Shown here: one piece after another, positions 1 through 9,056 of the stretch
Layout: every line of letters starts with the position of its first letter
Position numbering within the stretch: the stretch's first letter is position 1
Origin: Paraburkholderia youngii
GTDB lineage: Bacteria > Pseudomonadota > Gammaproteobacteria > Burkholderiales > Burkholderiaceae
Assembly: GCF_013366925.1 (NCBI RefSeq)
Contig: NZ_JAALDK010000001.1
Location: 3,465,165-3,529,164 of the forward strand
Length of the DNA stretch: 64,000 nt
Direction of reading: 5' to 3'
The notes under the pieces: model-generated
Databases searched by the model: none
Told to the model about the DNA's origin: nothing
The model's input: the letters and a program-made list of their open reading frames with translations, nothing else
Position numbers and translations under genes: made by a program

Positions 1-1
1 C

Positions 2-1579
2 AATCCCGACGACAGCAGCGCCAACGCCGAGGGCTTTTTACGCCGCGCGGTCGGCGAGCACAGCAGCGAAGCGTTGCGTCGTGCGTTCCTACGGGCGGGG
101 CCGCAGGCGGTCGCGCATATCGAGGCGAATTCGGACGTCAAGTATCGGGCGCGGCCGTTTCATCCGGACTATCTTTCGGAGCTCGAAGGCTCGACGCTGC
201 GCGGCCGCGCGCTCGAACCGCTCGCGTTCGACGGCCGCAAGCTCGGCCGTCACTTCGCGCTGATCCGTCCGCCGATCCCCGAGTTCACGGTGCTCGGCGG
301 CATGATGGTCGATCGCGACGACGTCGGGCATTTGCTCAATATGACGAAGTCGTTCCGGTCGCTGCGCCACGCGGTGAAACTGCTTGTACGGCATGCGCGC
401 GACCGCATCAGCTGGCCGCGCGGCACGCGTCTCGTGATGGGCAATGCACTGATCGGCCGGCTGCTCTCTTCGCTGCTCGCGCGCGACGTCACAGTGCTCG
501 TGAGCACGAAGCTCGAAGCGTTGCGCACGAACGCGAGCGGCGCGATCGACGGCATCACGCTGAGTCAGAACGGGCAGCGCCGGCAAATCTCGGTCACAGG
601 TGGTGTGATTCTCGCGAGCGGCGGTTTCAACCGGCATCCGCAACGGCGCCGCGCGATGCTGCCGGATGCGGACCTCACGTGGTGCCCGGGCGCGCCGGGC
701 CATACCGGCAGCGCGCAGGATCTCGCGCTCGCGGCGGGCGCGCGCTACGGCGAGGGCGCGCTCAGCAACGCGTTCTGGGCGCCGGTGTCGATACGCCAGC
801 GCGCGGACGGCACGACCGCGGTGTTCCCACACTTCATCATGGATCGCGGCAAGCCCGGCATGATCGTCGTCAATCAGCAGGGGCGGCGCTTCCTGAACGA
901 AAACACGTCGTATCACCTGTTCGGCATCGCGATGCAGGAAGCACATTGCAAGACCCCATCGGTGCCTGCCTACCTCGTCACCGACGCGGACGGCCTGTGC
1001 AAATACGGTCTCGGCATGGTGCGGCCGGGCGGCAAGGGCCTGGCGCCGTTTCTCGCGGACGGCTATCTGACGCAAGCCGCGACGCTCGACGAACTCGCTG
1101 CCAAGCTCGGCATCGACGCGGCCGGTCTCGCCGACAACGTCGCGCGGATCAACCACTACGCGAAAACCGGCGTCGACCCGGAATTCCAGCGCGGCACGAC
1201 CGACTATCAGCGCGCCAACGGCGACGCGAACTGGCCCGGCCCGAATCCGTGCCTCGGCCCGATCGTGCGCGCGCCGTTTTACGCGGTGCGGCTTTATCCC
1301 GGCGATATCGGCGCCGCGACCGGCCTCGTCGGCGACGACAAGGCTCGCGTGCTGAATCGCGACGATCAGCCGATCGGCGGCCTGTACGCGTGCGGCAACG
1401 ACCTGCAATCGGTGATGGGCGGTGTCTACCCGGCACCCGGCATCACGCTTGGACCGGGGCTCGCGTTCGCGTATCTGGCGGCGCGCGATGCGGCGATGCG
1501 CGCCAAAGCCGCGCGGGGCGATGCGGCGTCGTTCGTTGCGCGCGGCACGACCGAGACCGCCAACGAAAAGATCGTCTGA
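2..1579 (+). CDS. FAD-dependent dehydrogenase, 5' end cut by window edge
   Basis: The frame is open from the first complete codon, so the true start and the N-terminal dinucleotide-binding GxGxxG segment lie to the left of the window. What remains (about 525 residues) aligns by eye along its length with the next gene: both share the block GGxYPxxGITLGP near the C terminus, typical of the fumarate reductase/3-ketosteroid-delta1-dehydrogenase flavoprotein family. These enzymes bind FAD non-covalently and oxidise or reduce a C-C bond next to a carbonyl. The substrate cannot be told from the sequence. It is followed by 57 bp and then its paralogue, and is presumably part of the same operon with the NIPSNAP and isomerase genes. 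Ends TGA. Confidence 0.85.
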   Translation, partial: NPDDSSANAEGFLRRAVGEHSSEALRRAFLRAGPQAVAHIEANSDVKYRARPFHPDYLSELEGSTLRGRALEPLAFDGRKLGRHFALIRPPIPEFTVLGGMMVDRDDVGHLLNMTKSFRSLRHAVKLLVRHARDRISWPRGTRLVMGNALIGRLLSSLLARDVTVLVSTKLEALRTNASGAIDGITLSQNGQRRQISVTGGVILASGGFNRHPQRRRAMLPDADLTWCPGAPGHTGSAQDLALAAGARYGEGALSNAFWAPVSIRQRADGTTAVFPHFIMDRGKPGMIVVNQQGRRFLNENTSYHLFGIAMQEAHCKTPSVPAYLVTDADGLCKYGLGMVRPGGKGLAPFLADGYLTQAATLDELAAKLGIDAAGLADNVARINHYAKTGVDPEFQRGTTDYQRANGDANWPGPNPCLGPIVRAPFYAVRLYPGDIGAATGLVGDDKARVLNRDDQPIGGLYACGNDLQSVMGGVYPAPGITLGPGLAFAYLAARDAAMRAKAARGDAASFVARGTTETANEKIV

Positions 1580-1580
1580 C

Positions 1581-1633
1581 GAACCAGGGGCACGCCTGGT
1601 TCGAACCAGGTTAAGAAGTGGAATAGTATTCAA
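1581..1633. promoter_or_regulatory. Nested palindromes between the two FAD genes
   Basis: A perfect 16-bp palindrome, CCTGGTTCGAACCAGG, lies at 1595-1610. Its half GAACCAGG occurs once more at 1581-1588, so the RNA could form two alternative hairpins. Just after it, at 1619-1633, is TGGAATAGTATTCAA, an inverted repeat centred on one base. The TGGAAT half also occurs in the repeat in front of the IclR gene. These may be an operator (inference) or an intercistronic hairpin. Confidence 0.4.
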
Positions 1634-1636
1634 CAA

Positions 1637-3463
1637 ATGCAGCACCAAGGATTTTCCCAACCGACGAAGCGAATGGCGATGAAGCGCGAACCGATCCTCG
1701 AATGCGATGTACTGGTGCTGGGTTCCGGCGCGGCGGGACTGTCTGCCGCGGTGACGGCAGCCACGCAAGGTCTGCGCGTGATGGTGGCCGAGAAGGCCGA
1801 CGTGTTCGGCGGCACGAGCGCATGGTCGGGTGGCTGGATGTGGATTCCGCGTAATCCGCTCGCGACGCGCGCGGGCATCGTCGAAGAATCCGAAGCATCG
1901 CGCACCTATCTGCGCAACGAACTCGGCGCCCACTACGATCCCGACAAGGTCGACGCGCTGCTTGATCGCGGTCCGGAAATGATCGAGTTTTTCGAGCGCG
2001 AGACGGCGGTGCGTTTTATCGACGGCAATCGTATTCCCGACTTTCATACGACGCCGGGTGCAATGACAGGTGGCCGATCTGTCTGCGCGATGCCGTTCGA
2101 TGGCCGCGAGCTCGGTTCGCTGATCGAGCGCTTGCGTCCCGCGCTCGACGTGGTGACGCTGAAGGGCATGGCGATCGCGTCGGGCCAGGACCTCGCGCAT
2201 TTCTTCAATGCGACGCGCTCGCCGCGTTCGGCCGTGCATGTGCTGCGCCGGCTCGCCGCGTTCGCGAGAGACAAGTTGCGCTATGGCCGCTCGATGCATC
2301 TGGTCAACGGCAATGCGCTGGTCGCGCGTCTGCTGAAATCGGCGCATGACCGCGCGGTCGATTTGCGTACCGGCGCGAAAGCGGTTGCTTTGCTGCGCGA
2401 AGGCGGGGCCGGGGGCGGGCGCGTCACTGGAGCGCGCGTCGAGATCGGCGGTGTCGCTCACGAGGTGCGCGCCGCGCGCGGCGTCGTGCTCGCATGCGGC
2501 GGTTATCCGCATGACGTCGCGCGGCGCGCGCAAACCTTCGCTTATACGCCGTCGGGTCGCGAGCACTGGTCCGCCGCACCACTGACCAATACCGGCGACG
2601 GCATTCGTCTCGGCGAAGCGGTCGACGCGCATTTCGACGCATCGCTGGAAACGCCGGCGGCGTGGGCACCGGTGTCGCTGGTGCCGCGCAAGAGCGGCGA
2701 GGCCGTCGCGTTTCCGCATCTGATCGAGCGCGCGAAGCCGGGCGTGATCGCGGTCACGCGCGCGGGTCGGCGCTTCGTCAACGAGGCGTCGTCGTATCAC
2801 GACTTCATCAATGCGCTGATCGGCACGACGCCGAAGGGCGAGGAAGTCTGCGCATGGCTGATCTGCGATCACCGCTTCCAGCGCCGTTACGGGCTCGGCT
2901 TTTCGAAGCCGTTTCCATTCCCGACCGCGCCATATCGCCGCTCCGGTTATCTGCGGCGCGCGCACAGCCTCGCCGAACTCGCAAGCCAGTGCGGCATCGA
3001 TCCCCAAGGACTTCAAACGACGGTCGCCGCCTACAACGTCTACGCGAAAGACGGCTTCGATCCGCAGTTTCACAAAGGCTCGACGCCATACAACCGCGTG
3101 CAGGGCGATGTACGCCACCAGCCGAACCCCTGCAACGCGCCGCTCGAACACGGTCCGTTCTATGCGGTGAAGCTGCTGCCCGGCAGCCTCGGCACGTTCG
3201 CCGGTCTCGCGACCGATGCCGCCGCGCGCGTGCTCGACGACGCAGGCCAGCCGGTGCTGGGTCTGTACGCGGTCGGCAACGACAGCGCGAGCATGATGGG
3301 CGGCTGCTATCCAAGCGGCGGCATCACGCTCGGACCCGCGATGACTTTCGGGTATCTGGCGGGGCTGTCGCTCGCCGGCGCGGCGCAGGCCGATGGTACG
3401 GCCCGTGCCGCGCGCACCGAACCCACTCCGAATTCCTCCATCCCGTCACAAGGACGCATCTGA
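1637..3463 (+). CDS. FAD-dependent dehydrogenase (fumarate reductase/KstD-like)
   Basis: A 608-residue flavoprotein. Residues about 24-50 contain the FAD-binding Rossmann start VLVLGSGAAGLSAAV with an acidic residue at the end of the second strand (VAEKAD), followed by the FGGTSAWSGG segment conserved in the FAD_binding_2 family. The C terminus has GGCYPSGGITLGPAM, which contacts FAD in this family. It is a paralogue of the preceding gene; such pairs may form a heteromer or act on successive intermediates (inference). The ATG at 1637 has no clear ribosome site, so ATGs at 1673 or 1679 are possible starts. Its TGA overlaps the ATG of the NIPSNAP gene by one base, so the two are translationally coupled. 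Ketosteroid dehydrogenase and tricarballylate-type dehydrogenase are alternatives that the sequence does not separate. Confidence 0.88.
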   Translation: MQHQGFSQPTKRMAMKREPILECDVLVLGSGAAGLSAAVTAATQGLRVMVAEKADVFGGTSAWSGGWMWIPRNPLATRAGIVEESEASRTYLRNELGAHYDPDKVDALLDRGPEMIEFFERETAVRFIDGNRIPDFHTTPGAMTGGRSVCAMPFDGRELGSLIERLRPALDVVTLKGMAIASGQDLAHFFNATRSPRSAVHVLRRLAAFARDKLRYGRSMHLVNGNALVARLLKSAHDRAVDLRTGAKAVALLREGGAGGGRVTGARVEIGGVAHEVRAARGVVLACGGYPHDVARRAQTFAYTPSGREHWSAAPLTNTGDGIRLGEAVDAHFDASLETPAAWAPVSLVPRKSGEAVAFPHLIERAKPGVIAVTRAGRRFVNEASSYHDFINALIGTTPKGEEVCAWLICDHRFQRRYGLGFSKPFPFPTAPYRRSGYLRRAHSLAELASQCGIDPQGLQTTVAAYNVYAKDGFDPQFHKGSTPYNRVQGDVRHQPNPCNAPLEHGPFYAVKLLPGSLGTFAGLATDAAARVLDDAGQPVLGLYAVGNDSASMMGGCYPSGGITLGPAMTFGYLAGLSLAGAAQADGTARAARTEPTPNSSIPSQGRI

Positions 3464-4074
3464 TGACTCTCTACGACCTCGTTACGCTCACCGTCAAGAT
3501 CGGCACCAACGCACAGGTGTTCGAAAACATCCAGGCCCACGGCGACGCACCGGGCTCGAAGCTGCTCGGCTGCTGGTACTCCGATATCGGCACGCTCGGG
3601 CAGGTGCTGGTGCTGCGCGGCTTCGATTCCGAAGCGTCGCTGATCGCCGAGCGCAAGCGTATGCTGCTCGAAGGTAATCCGTTCGGCTGCGGCGAATTCA
3701 TTACCGACGTGAAGATCGACAGCTATGCGCTGTTCCCCTTTCTGCCGCCGATCGAGCCGGCCGTGCATGGCGGCATCTACGAGATGCGCGTGTACGGCAC
3801 CAGGCTCGCGAGCCTGCAGCACACGATCGACGCATGGGAAAAGGCGGTGCCCGAGCGAGCGCGGCGCTCGCCGCTCGTCGGCGCGATGTACGCGCTCGAT
3901 GGCGCCGTGCCGCGCTTCCTGAACATCTGGCCGTATGCGGGCGTCGACGAACGTTCGCGGATTCGCGCCGAAGCGGTGAAGGACGGCATCTGGCCGCCGA
4001 AGGGCGGCCCGGCCCATCTGACGACGATGGAGTCGACGATCTGCGTGCCGGCGCCGTTCTCGCCGTTGCGCTGA
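3463..4074 (+). CDS. NIPSNAP family protein
   Basis: A 203-residue protein with two ferredoxin-like (dimeric alpha/beta barrel) halves. The first begins MTLYDLVTLTVKIGT. The second begins with GIYEMRVYGTR at about residue 105, matching the YELRxY start that marks NIPSNAP domains. Many NIPSNAP proteins sit in catabolic operons without a defined reaction; they may bind or protect a reactive intermediate. The start overlaps the stop of the FAD gene (TGATG), and 15 bp separate it from the isomerase gene, so all belong to one transcript. The assignment to family is firm; the role is unknown. Confidence 0.85.
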   Translation: MTLYDLVTLTVKIGTNAQVFENIQAHGDAPGSKLLGCWYSDIGTLGQVLVLRGFDSEASLIAERKRMLLEGNPFGCGEFITDVKIDSYALFPFLPPIEPAVHGGIYEMRVYGTRLASLQHTIDAWEKAVPERARRSPLVGAMYALDGAVPRFLNIWPYAGVDERSRIRAEAVKDGIWPPKGGPAHLTTMESTICVPAPFSPLR

Positions 4075-4089
4075 ACTCGAGGAAACGAC

Positions 4090-4941
4090 ATGACCCCGCC
4101 CAACTCGCGCGAGCTGTCGCTGTCGGCGTTGACCGTGCTCGAACTGAGCCCGCCGCAGATGGTCGAGTGCGCCGCGCAGGCCGGCTACGACTGCGTCGGC
4201 CTGCGCCTCGTGCCCGCCACCGATCACGAAGTGCACCACGACATCATTAGCCCAGGCGCATTGAAGCGCGAAACGCTCGCGCGTGTGCGCGACACCGGTG
4301 TCAAGGTGCTCGACGTCGAAATTCTGCGCCTGAAGCCCGACACCGACGTAAACGCATTTCTGCCGATGCTCGACACCGCCGCCGAACTCGGCGCACGCTA
4401 CGTGCTGGTCGCGGGCAACGATCCCGACGAAGCGCGCACCGCCGAGCGGCTTGCACGATTGTGCGAGCTGGCCGAACCGCGCGGCCTCGCGCCGTCGCTC
4501 GAACCGATGCCGTGGACCGACGTGAAGGACGTCACGCAAGGTGCGCGCATCGTGAAGGCGGCCGCGCGACCCAATACCGGGCTGATCGTCGATCCGATCC
4601 ACTTCGATCGCGCGGGGACGCCGACGGATACGTTGCGCGCGTTGCCGCGCGAGTACTTCGGCTACGTGCAGTTCTGCGACGCGCCGGCCGAACGGCCAGC
4701 CGATCTCGACACGTTGCTGCATCAGGCACGTTGCGAGCGCATGATTCCGGGCGAGGGCGGCCTCGATCTCGCCGGCATTCTGCGCGCGCTGCCCGACCAT
4801 CTGCCGATCAGCCTCGAAGTGCCGATGCAGCAATGGGCGAAAACCGCCTCCGCGCTCGAACGCGCACGCAGGCTGCGCGAGGCGACACTCGCTCTGCTCG
4901 AACGGACTTATATGGCGACGCCGTCATCCATCACGTTATGA
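4090..4941 (+). CDS. Sugar phosphate isomerase/epimerase-like TIM barrel
   Basis: A 283-residue protein of the AP-endonuclease-2/xylose-isomerase-like fold. Metal-ligand positions of the family appear as E74 in LDVEIL, SLEPMPW near residue 140 (glutamate), DPIHFDR (Asp/His) near residue 170, and the C-terminal SLEVPM glutamate. This pattern occurs in hydroxypyruvate isomerase, IolE-type dehydratases and 3-dehydroshikimate dehydratase. As the last gene of the FAD/NIPSNAP operon it probably isomerises or dehydrates an intermediate of the same pathway (inference). The start has an upstream GAGGAAACG. Confidence 0.85.
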   Translation: MTPPNSRELSLSALTVLELSPPQMVECAAQAGYDCVGLRLVPATDHEVHHDIISPGALKRETLARVRDTGVKVLDVEILRLKPDTDVNAFLPMLDTAAELGARYVLVAGNDPDEARTAERLARLCELAEPRGLAPSLEPMPWTDVKDVTQGARIVKAAARPNTGLIVDPIHFDRAGTPTDTLRALPREYFGYVQFCDAPAERPADLDTLLHQARCERMIPGEGGLDLAGILRALPDHLPISLEVPMQQWAKTASALERARRLREATLALLERTYMATPSSITL

Positions 4942-5016
4942 TGTAACCGCAAACCGCAGTTCAACCCCGGCTGGTCCCTTCACGAAAGCCGGAACCGACG
5001 CCCGCCGTGCCCTTGA

Positions 5017-5031
5017 ATTCCAATGTGGAAT
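5017..5031. promoter_or_regulatory. Inverted repeat before the IclR gene
   Basis: ATTCCA and TGGAAT flank a three-base centre at 5017-5031, 41 bp before the IclR start. Further on, ATGTGGAAT (5023-5031) is nearly repeated as ATGTGGGAT (5041-5049). Position and symmetry fit an autoregulatory IclR operator; no experiment supports it. Confidence 0.35.
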
Positions 5032-5071
5032 CATGTTCTCATGTGGGATTCGAATCGAATGAGAGTGGATC

Positions 5072-5926
5072 ATGGCGGGGAATCTCGAGCGGGCGCTGGC
5101 CATCATCGAATTGCTGGCGAAGCAGGGCGGCAGCATGCAGCTGGCCGCGATCGCCGACACGCTGAACATCCCGCGCAGCGGCACGCATCGGCTGCTCGCG
5201 GAGCTGAGCGACGAAGGCTACGTGCGTCAGGATGAGCACGGCGAGTACGTGCTTGCGCTGAAGTTGGTGTCGCTCGGGCTGATGTGGCTGTCCACGGCCG
5301 GCGTGCTCGATATTTCGCAGCCCGTGCTGGATCGGCTCGCGAGCGCGTCCGGCGAACTCGCGCGCCTGGGCGTGATCGAGGACGATCACATTACGTTCGT
5401 CGGCAAGGCGCAGGGCGCGCGCTCCGGGCTGCGCTACGACCCGGACATGGGCAGCAGTCCGCCGCTGCATTGCACCGCGAGCGGCCAGGCGTGGCTCGCG
5501 ACCATGAGCGACGAGGAAGCGCTCGAACTCGTGTCGCGCCAGGGCGGCATCGGCAAGGCGGGCCCGCGCGGGCCGAAGGCACCGAAGACGATCCAGCAGT
5601 TTCTGCAGGACCTGGCCGGCGCGCGCAAGCGCGGCTACGGCATCGCGAGCGAAACCTACGAGGCGGGCATGACGTCGATGGCGGCCGCGATTCGCCATCC
5701 GGTGACCGGGCTGGTGGTCGGCACCGTCAGCCTCGCAGGGCCGACCAGCCGCCTGCCGGACGCGCGGCTGAAAGAACTCGCGCCGGCGCTGCTCGAAGCC
5801 GCGTCGGACATGAGCGCGGCCACCCTCAGCTCGCCGTATTTCAAGCGCACGCCGCGCGTCGCGCGGCCAGTGGCGGTCGTGCGGCCGGTCGAGCCGAAGC
5901 GCAGGGGCCGGCCGCGCGCGGCTTGA
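5072..5926 (+). CDS. IclR family transcriptional regulator
   Basis: A 284-residue regulator. Residues 1-65 form a winged helix-turn-helix (LAAIADTLNIPRSGTHRLL then a DEGYV wing), followed by the IclR effector domain with GRARSGLRYD-like and TASGQAWLATM segments that are conserved around the ligand pocket. The C terminus is a short basic tail rich in Arg and Pro, which is unusual but harmless. It lies in the same direction as, and 130 bp behind, the FAD/NIPSNAP/isomerase operon, so it is the likely local regulator. Inverted repeats at 5017-5031 and 1619-1633 are candidate sites. Confidence 0.9.
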   Translation: MAGNLERALAIIELLAKQGGSMQLAAIADTLNIPRSGTHRLLAELSDEGYVRQDEHGEYVLALKLVSLGLMWLSTAGVLDISQPVLDRLASASGELARLGVIEDDHITFVGKAQGARSGLRYDPDMGSSPPLHCTASGQAWLATMSDEEALELVSRQGGIGKAGPRGPKAPKTIQQFLQDLAGARKRGYGIASETYEAGMTSMAAAIRHPVTGLVVGTVSLAGPTSRLPDARLKELAPALLEAASDMSAATLSSPYFKRTPRVARPVAVVRPVEPKRRGRPRAA

Positions 5927-6221
5927 GCGCCGACCATCCGAATCCATTCGCGAGTTCCGCGATCTGAAGCAGCGGGCAGCGCACCAGCTCGTCCGCCGCT
6001 TCGCCAAGCCGGGCAATCCCGTGCGCCGAGCCGTTTGCGCATGCAAAGACGGCCATACCAGTCGGCATTTCTGACGCAAGCGCCCAATTTTGAGACGCAC
6101 GGTCAAGCCGTGCCCCAAAACTGCGCTAACGTCACACGCGTAGATTGCAGATTGCTTTCGGTTTGAGCAATCGATGCGGCGGGGTCATCGGGCCAACAGG
6201 CAGGACGCGAGGGGAGCGAAG

Positions 6222-6464
6222 ATGAGCCTTACGAGCAGGCAAACAGCCGCGCAACGCGGCGGGCGGCTACCGGCGAGGTTCGCGGATAGCCATTTGCAGC
6301 ATCTCGAGAGTGTGCTCGGCTACGCGACGCGCAAGCGCGCGACGCAATCCGGTGAACTCGACCACGTCTATTGGGAGCGGCGCATCCGCGCGCTCGAGGA
6401 TACGCATCATCTTGTCGAGAGCCAGCGCTCGCGCATTGCGAAGCTGCGCGGCATGTTGCGCTAG
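6222..6464 (+). CDS. Small hypothetical protein with helical C terminus
   Basis: An 80-residue protein of unknown function. I place the start at the ATG at 6222 because GGGGAGCG lies seven bases in front of it; an earlier in-frame start at 6174 has no such site. Residues 40-78 (WERRIRALEDTHHLVESQRS and on) are rich in charged residues with a heptad-like spacing, suggesting one amphipathic helix or a short coiled coil. No signal peptide or cysteine. It stands alone between two stretches without genes. Confidence 0.5.
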   Translation: MSLTSRQTAAQRGGRLPARFADSHLQHLESVLGYATRKRATQSGELDHVYWERRIRALEDTHHLVESQRSRIAKLRGMLR

Positions 6465-7141
6465 CAGGCGCAGGCCAGCGTCGCGCGGCGCACGGCGGCC
6501 TGAGATGTCGGGGTGGTCCGCGAGGACCGAAGTAGTGCAGTGGAGGAGAGTACCGTCGACGCCGCTCGGCGCCGACGTCAAAAAAGCAGAACCTGAGAGA
6601 AAAGCGGCGATGACGCGAACGGGCCCGCAGAGGCCCGTCGCGCATCCGCCCGATATGGCCGCCGGATTCCAACATCCTGACATAATCGCGAGCTGTTTTT
6701 TCAGATCAATTATGTCTTTCTAAAATCGCGCTTTTCCCAGTAATTCTGACTGATCTTAATTGGGGTGCGGTTAGATATAGACATTGAAACACGCGCCGCT
6801 TTTTACACTGATAAACTGTGCGCCGGAGCCAATGCGGCGACGCCTTTCGCGCCCTCGCCGCATTCCCCTTCCGGCGTGTCGACGGCCGGATAGACGGTAC
6901 AAATAGGCCTTTTCCGCGAATTTGACAGACGCGTAACCCGGGCATACTGCCTTCGGCAACCGCGGCTCACCGGGACGCACTTCTCGTCGTCCTTATGGAT
7001 TGTCCTTTAAGCCACGCGCCCGTGTGGCGCTTCGCCTCAGCCGATTTTCCGCAGACTCCACCTTGCGCTTTCGACAGGTAATTTTGACAGACAGCTTGAT
7101 TCAGTAAGGGCTTGTTCAAGTCCTCATTTTGGAAATGACTC
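6465..7141. other. Intergenic region, AT-richer, before the FtsH-like gene
   Basis: About 680 bp without a convincing gene. The right half is clearly AT-richer than the flanking coding DNA. It holds the candidate promoter at 6922-6950, and the string TTTGACAGAC occurs at 6921 and again near 7083. Confidence 0.5.
6922..6950 (+). promoter_or_regulatory. Candidate sigma-70 promoter for the FtsH-like gene
   Basis: TTGACA at 6922-6927 is a perfect -35 box. TACTGC at 6945-6950, after a 17-bp spacer, is a poor -10 box. It would give a leader of about 185 bases before the ATG at 7142. Confidence 0.3.
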
Positions 7142-9040
7142 ATGAAGCCGGGAAATAATTCGCTTAGGAAAAAGCGCGCACGCAAAATTGCGTTGGGCGC
7201 TGTGGCGGTGCTGATCGCGGTGCTGGTCGGTTGGGGCGGCTGGTATTTCCAGCATCGCGCCGTGCCGCAGGCCCCGGCGCTGAACGGCATTGCGAGCCAG
7301 ATGCGTCACGATGCATCCGCGTGGACGCATCAAGAGAAAGACGCGTCGACGATGCTGCGCGACATTCACGACGCGAACGTCGCGGCGATCGGCGTGAGTC
7401 CCAACGCGATTCTGGTGTCGCTGCGCGACGGCTCGAAGTACTTCGTCACCGATCACAACGCCACCTTCTCGCACGCGCTGCTGCTGGGCGAGCGCTCCGA
7501 CGCCGCCGCGTATCAGCTCGTGTGGCTGCCCGACGTCGACATCCACAGCGATGGCGCGCGCTGGACGCAACTGTTCGAGCAGTTGCGCGACGTGCTGAGC
7601 GTATTGCTGCCGCTCGCGCTGATCGGCGGCATGGCGTGGTTCATGCGGCGCGAAATGAAGGGCGGCGCGACGCTGCTCAGCGAAACGCCAACGCTGCGTT
7701 TCGACGACGTGATCGGCGCGAACGAAGCGAAGGCCGCTCTCGCCGACATCCGTGGTTACCTTTCCGATCCGAAGCAGTTCTCGTCGCTGGGCGTGCGCGC
7801 GCCGTGCGGCATCCTGATGGTGGGTGCGCCCGGCGTCGGCAAGACGCGGCTCGCTCAGGCGCTGGCCGGCGAATGCGGCGCGAACTTCATTTCGATCACC
7901 GGCAGCTATTTCAGCGCGAAGTACTACGGCGTCGGCATCCAGAAGGTGCGGCACCTGTTCGAACTCGCGCGCAAGAACGCGCCGACTGTCATCTTCATCG
8001 ACGAAGCGGACGGTCTCGCGAAGCGCACTGATACCGGCGGTGGCCCGGTCGAAGCCGAAAGCAACCGGATCATCAACCAGCTGCTCGCGGAGATGGACGG
8101 CTTCGAATCGAACGAGGGCGTGATCGTGGTGGCCGCGACCAACCATCCCGACAATCTCGACGAAGCGTTGCGCCGCCCCGGCCGTTTCGATCGCACGGTG
8201 CAGGTGCGTCTGCCCGACCGCGAAGACCGCGCGAAGATTTTCCGTTTCTACGCGCAGCGGCTGAAGTCGAAAGCGGCGGATATCGACTACGACCAGCTCG
8301 CGCGTTTGACGACTGGACTGTCGCCGGCCACCGTCGCGATGGTCGTGAATCAGGCGGGGCTGATCGCGCGCAAGGCGGGCGATAACGAAATCGCCGCGAA
8401 GCACTTCATGGAAGCGATCAAGATCGCGCGCATCGGCGACGTGAGCGGCGCCGAGCGCGCGCTCACCGAGGACGAGCGCAAGCGCATCGCGGTGCATGAG
8501 GCGGGTCACGGTCTGGTCGCCGCGCTGCTGGGCACCGGCGTGCTCGAGGAAGTGACGATCCTGCCGCGCGGCGGCGCGCTCGGCGTCGCGCTGATCACGA
8601 AAGCGCAGGACAAGCACCTGTACCGCGAAACGGAGATCCGCAATGAAATCCAGGTGCTGCTCGGCGGACGCAACGCGGAGATTCTGATGTTCTCCGAAGC
8701 ATCGAGCGGCGCCGCATCGGACTTGCAGGAGGCCTCGCGTATCAGCCTCGACATGGTGTCGAAGTTCGGCTTCAACAGCGACGGCGATCTATTCAGTCTC
8801 GCGGCGCTGCCGTCGCAGTACGCGGGCCTGCAAATGAAGAGCGCAATCGAGCATGCGAACGTGCTGCTCAAGGAGCTCAACGAACTTTGCTACGGGCTGT
8901 TGCACGCGTACGAGCCGGTACTGCGCGACATTTCAGAGCAGTTGCTCGAGCATGAGACCGTGCCCGGCGATACCGTCTATCGGCTCATTGCCGAGCACAA
9001 GAGCACGTTGAAGATCGTGCATGAGCCCGCGGCGGCTTGA
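7142..9040 (+). CDS. Divergent FtsH-like membrane AAA+ metalloprotease
   Basis: A 632-residue protein with the FtsH architecture: a transmembrane helix at about 14-35, a periplasmic part of about 110 residues, a second helix at about 150-168, an AAA+ domain and an M41 protease domain. Walker A is GAPGVGKT (228-235) where FtsH normally has GPPGTGKT. Walker B is VIFIDEAD, and the second region of homology (RRPGRFDR) is intact. The pore loop reads KYYGVG instead of MFVGVG. The zinc site is HEAGH (452-456) with Asp527 as the third ligand, so proteolysis should be possible. The protein is too divergent to be the housekeeping FtsH, and no ftsJ or folP neighbours are present. It stands as a single gene. 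Substrates are unknown. Confidence 0.85.
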   Translation: MKPGNNSLRKKRARKIALGAVAVLIAVLVGWGGWYFQHRAVPQAPALNGIASQMRHDASAWTHQEKDASTMLRDIHDANVAAIGVSPNAILVSLRDGSKYFVTDHNATFSHALLLGERSDAAAYQLVWLPDVDIHSDGARWTQLFEQLRDVLSVLLPLALIGGMAWFMRREMKGGATLLSETPTLRFDDVIGANEAKAALADIRGYLSDPKQFSSLGVRAPCGILMVGAPGVGKTRLAQALAGECGANFISITGSYFSAKYYGVGIQKVRHLFELARKNAPTVIFIDEADGLAKRTDTGGGPVEAESNRIINQLLAEMDGFESNEGVIVVAATNHPDNLDEALRRPGRFDRTVQVRLPDREDRAKIFRFYAQRLKSKAADIDYDQLARLTTGLSPATVAMVVNQAGLIARKAGDNEIAAKHFMEAIKIARIGDVSGAERALTEDERKRIAVHEAGHGLVAALLGTGVLEEVTILPRGGALGVALITKAQDKHLYRETEIRNEIQVLLGGRNAEILMFSEASSGAASDLQEASRISLDMVSKFGFNSDGDLFSLAALPSQYAGLQMKSAIEHANVLLKELNELCYGLLHAYEPVLRDISEQLLEHETVPGDTVYRLIAEHKSTLKIVHEPAAA

Positions 9041-9056
9041 CGGTCGCTTCGAAGTG

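Noticed and set aside
89..3151. A 1020-residue open frame on the minus strand opposite the two FAD genes
   Set aside because: Arg/Ala/His-rich with no domain; it mirrors the GC3 bias of two well-supported flavoprotein genes on the plus strand.
5041..5061. GATTCGAATC-like string resembling a tRNA T-loop
   Set aside because: No acceptor or anticodon stems fit around it; it is part of the region before the IclR gene.
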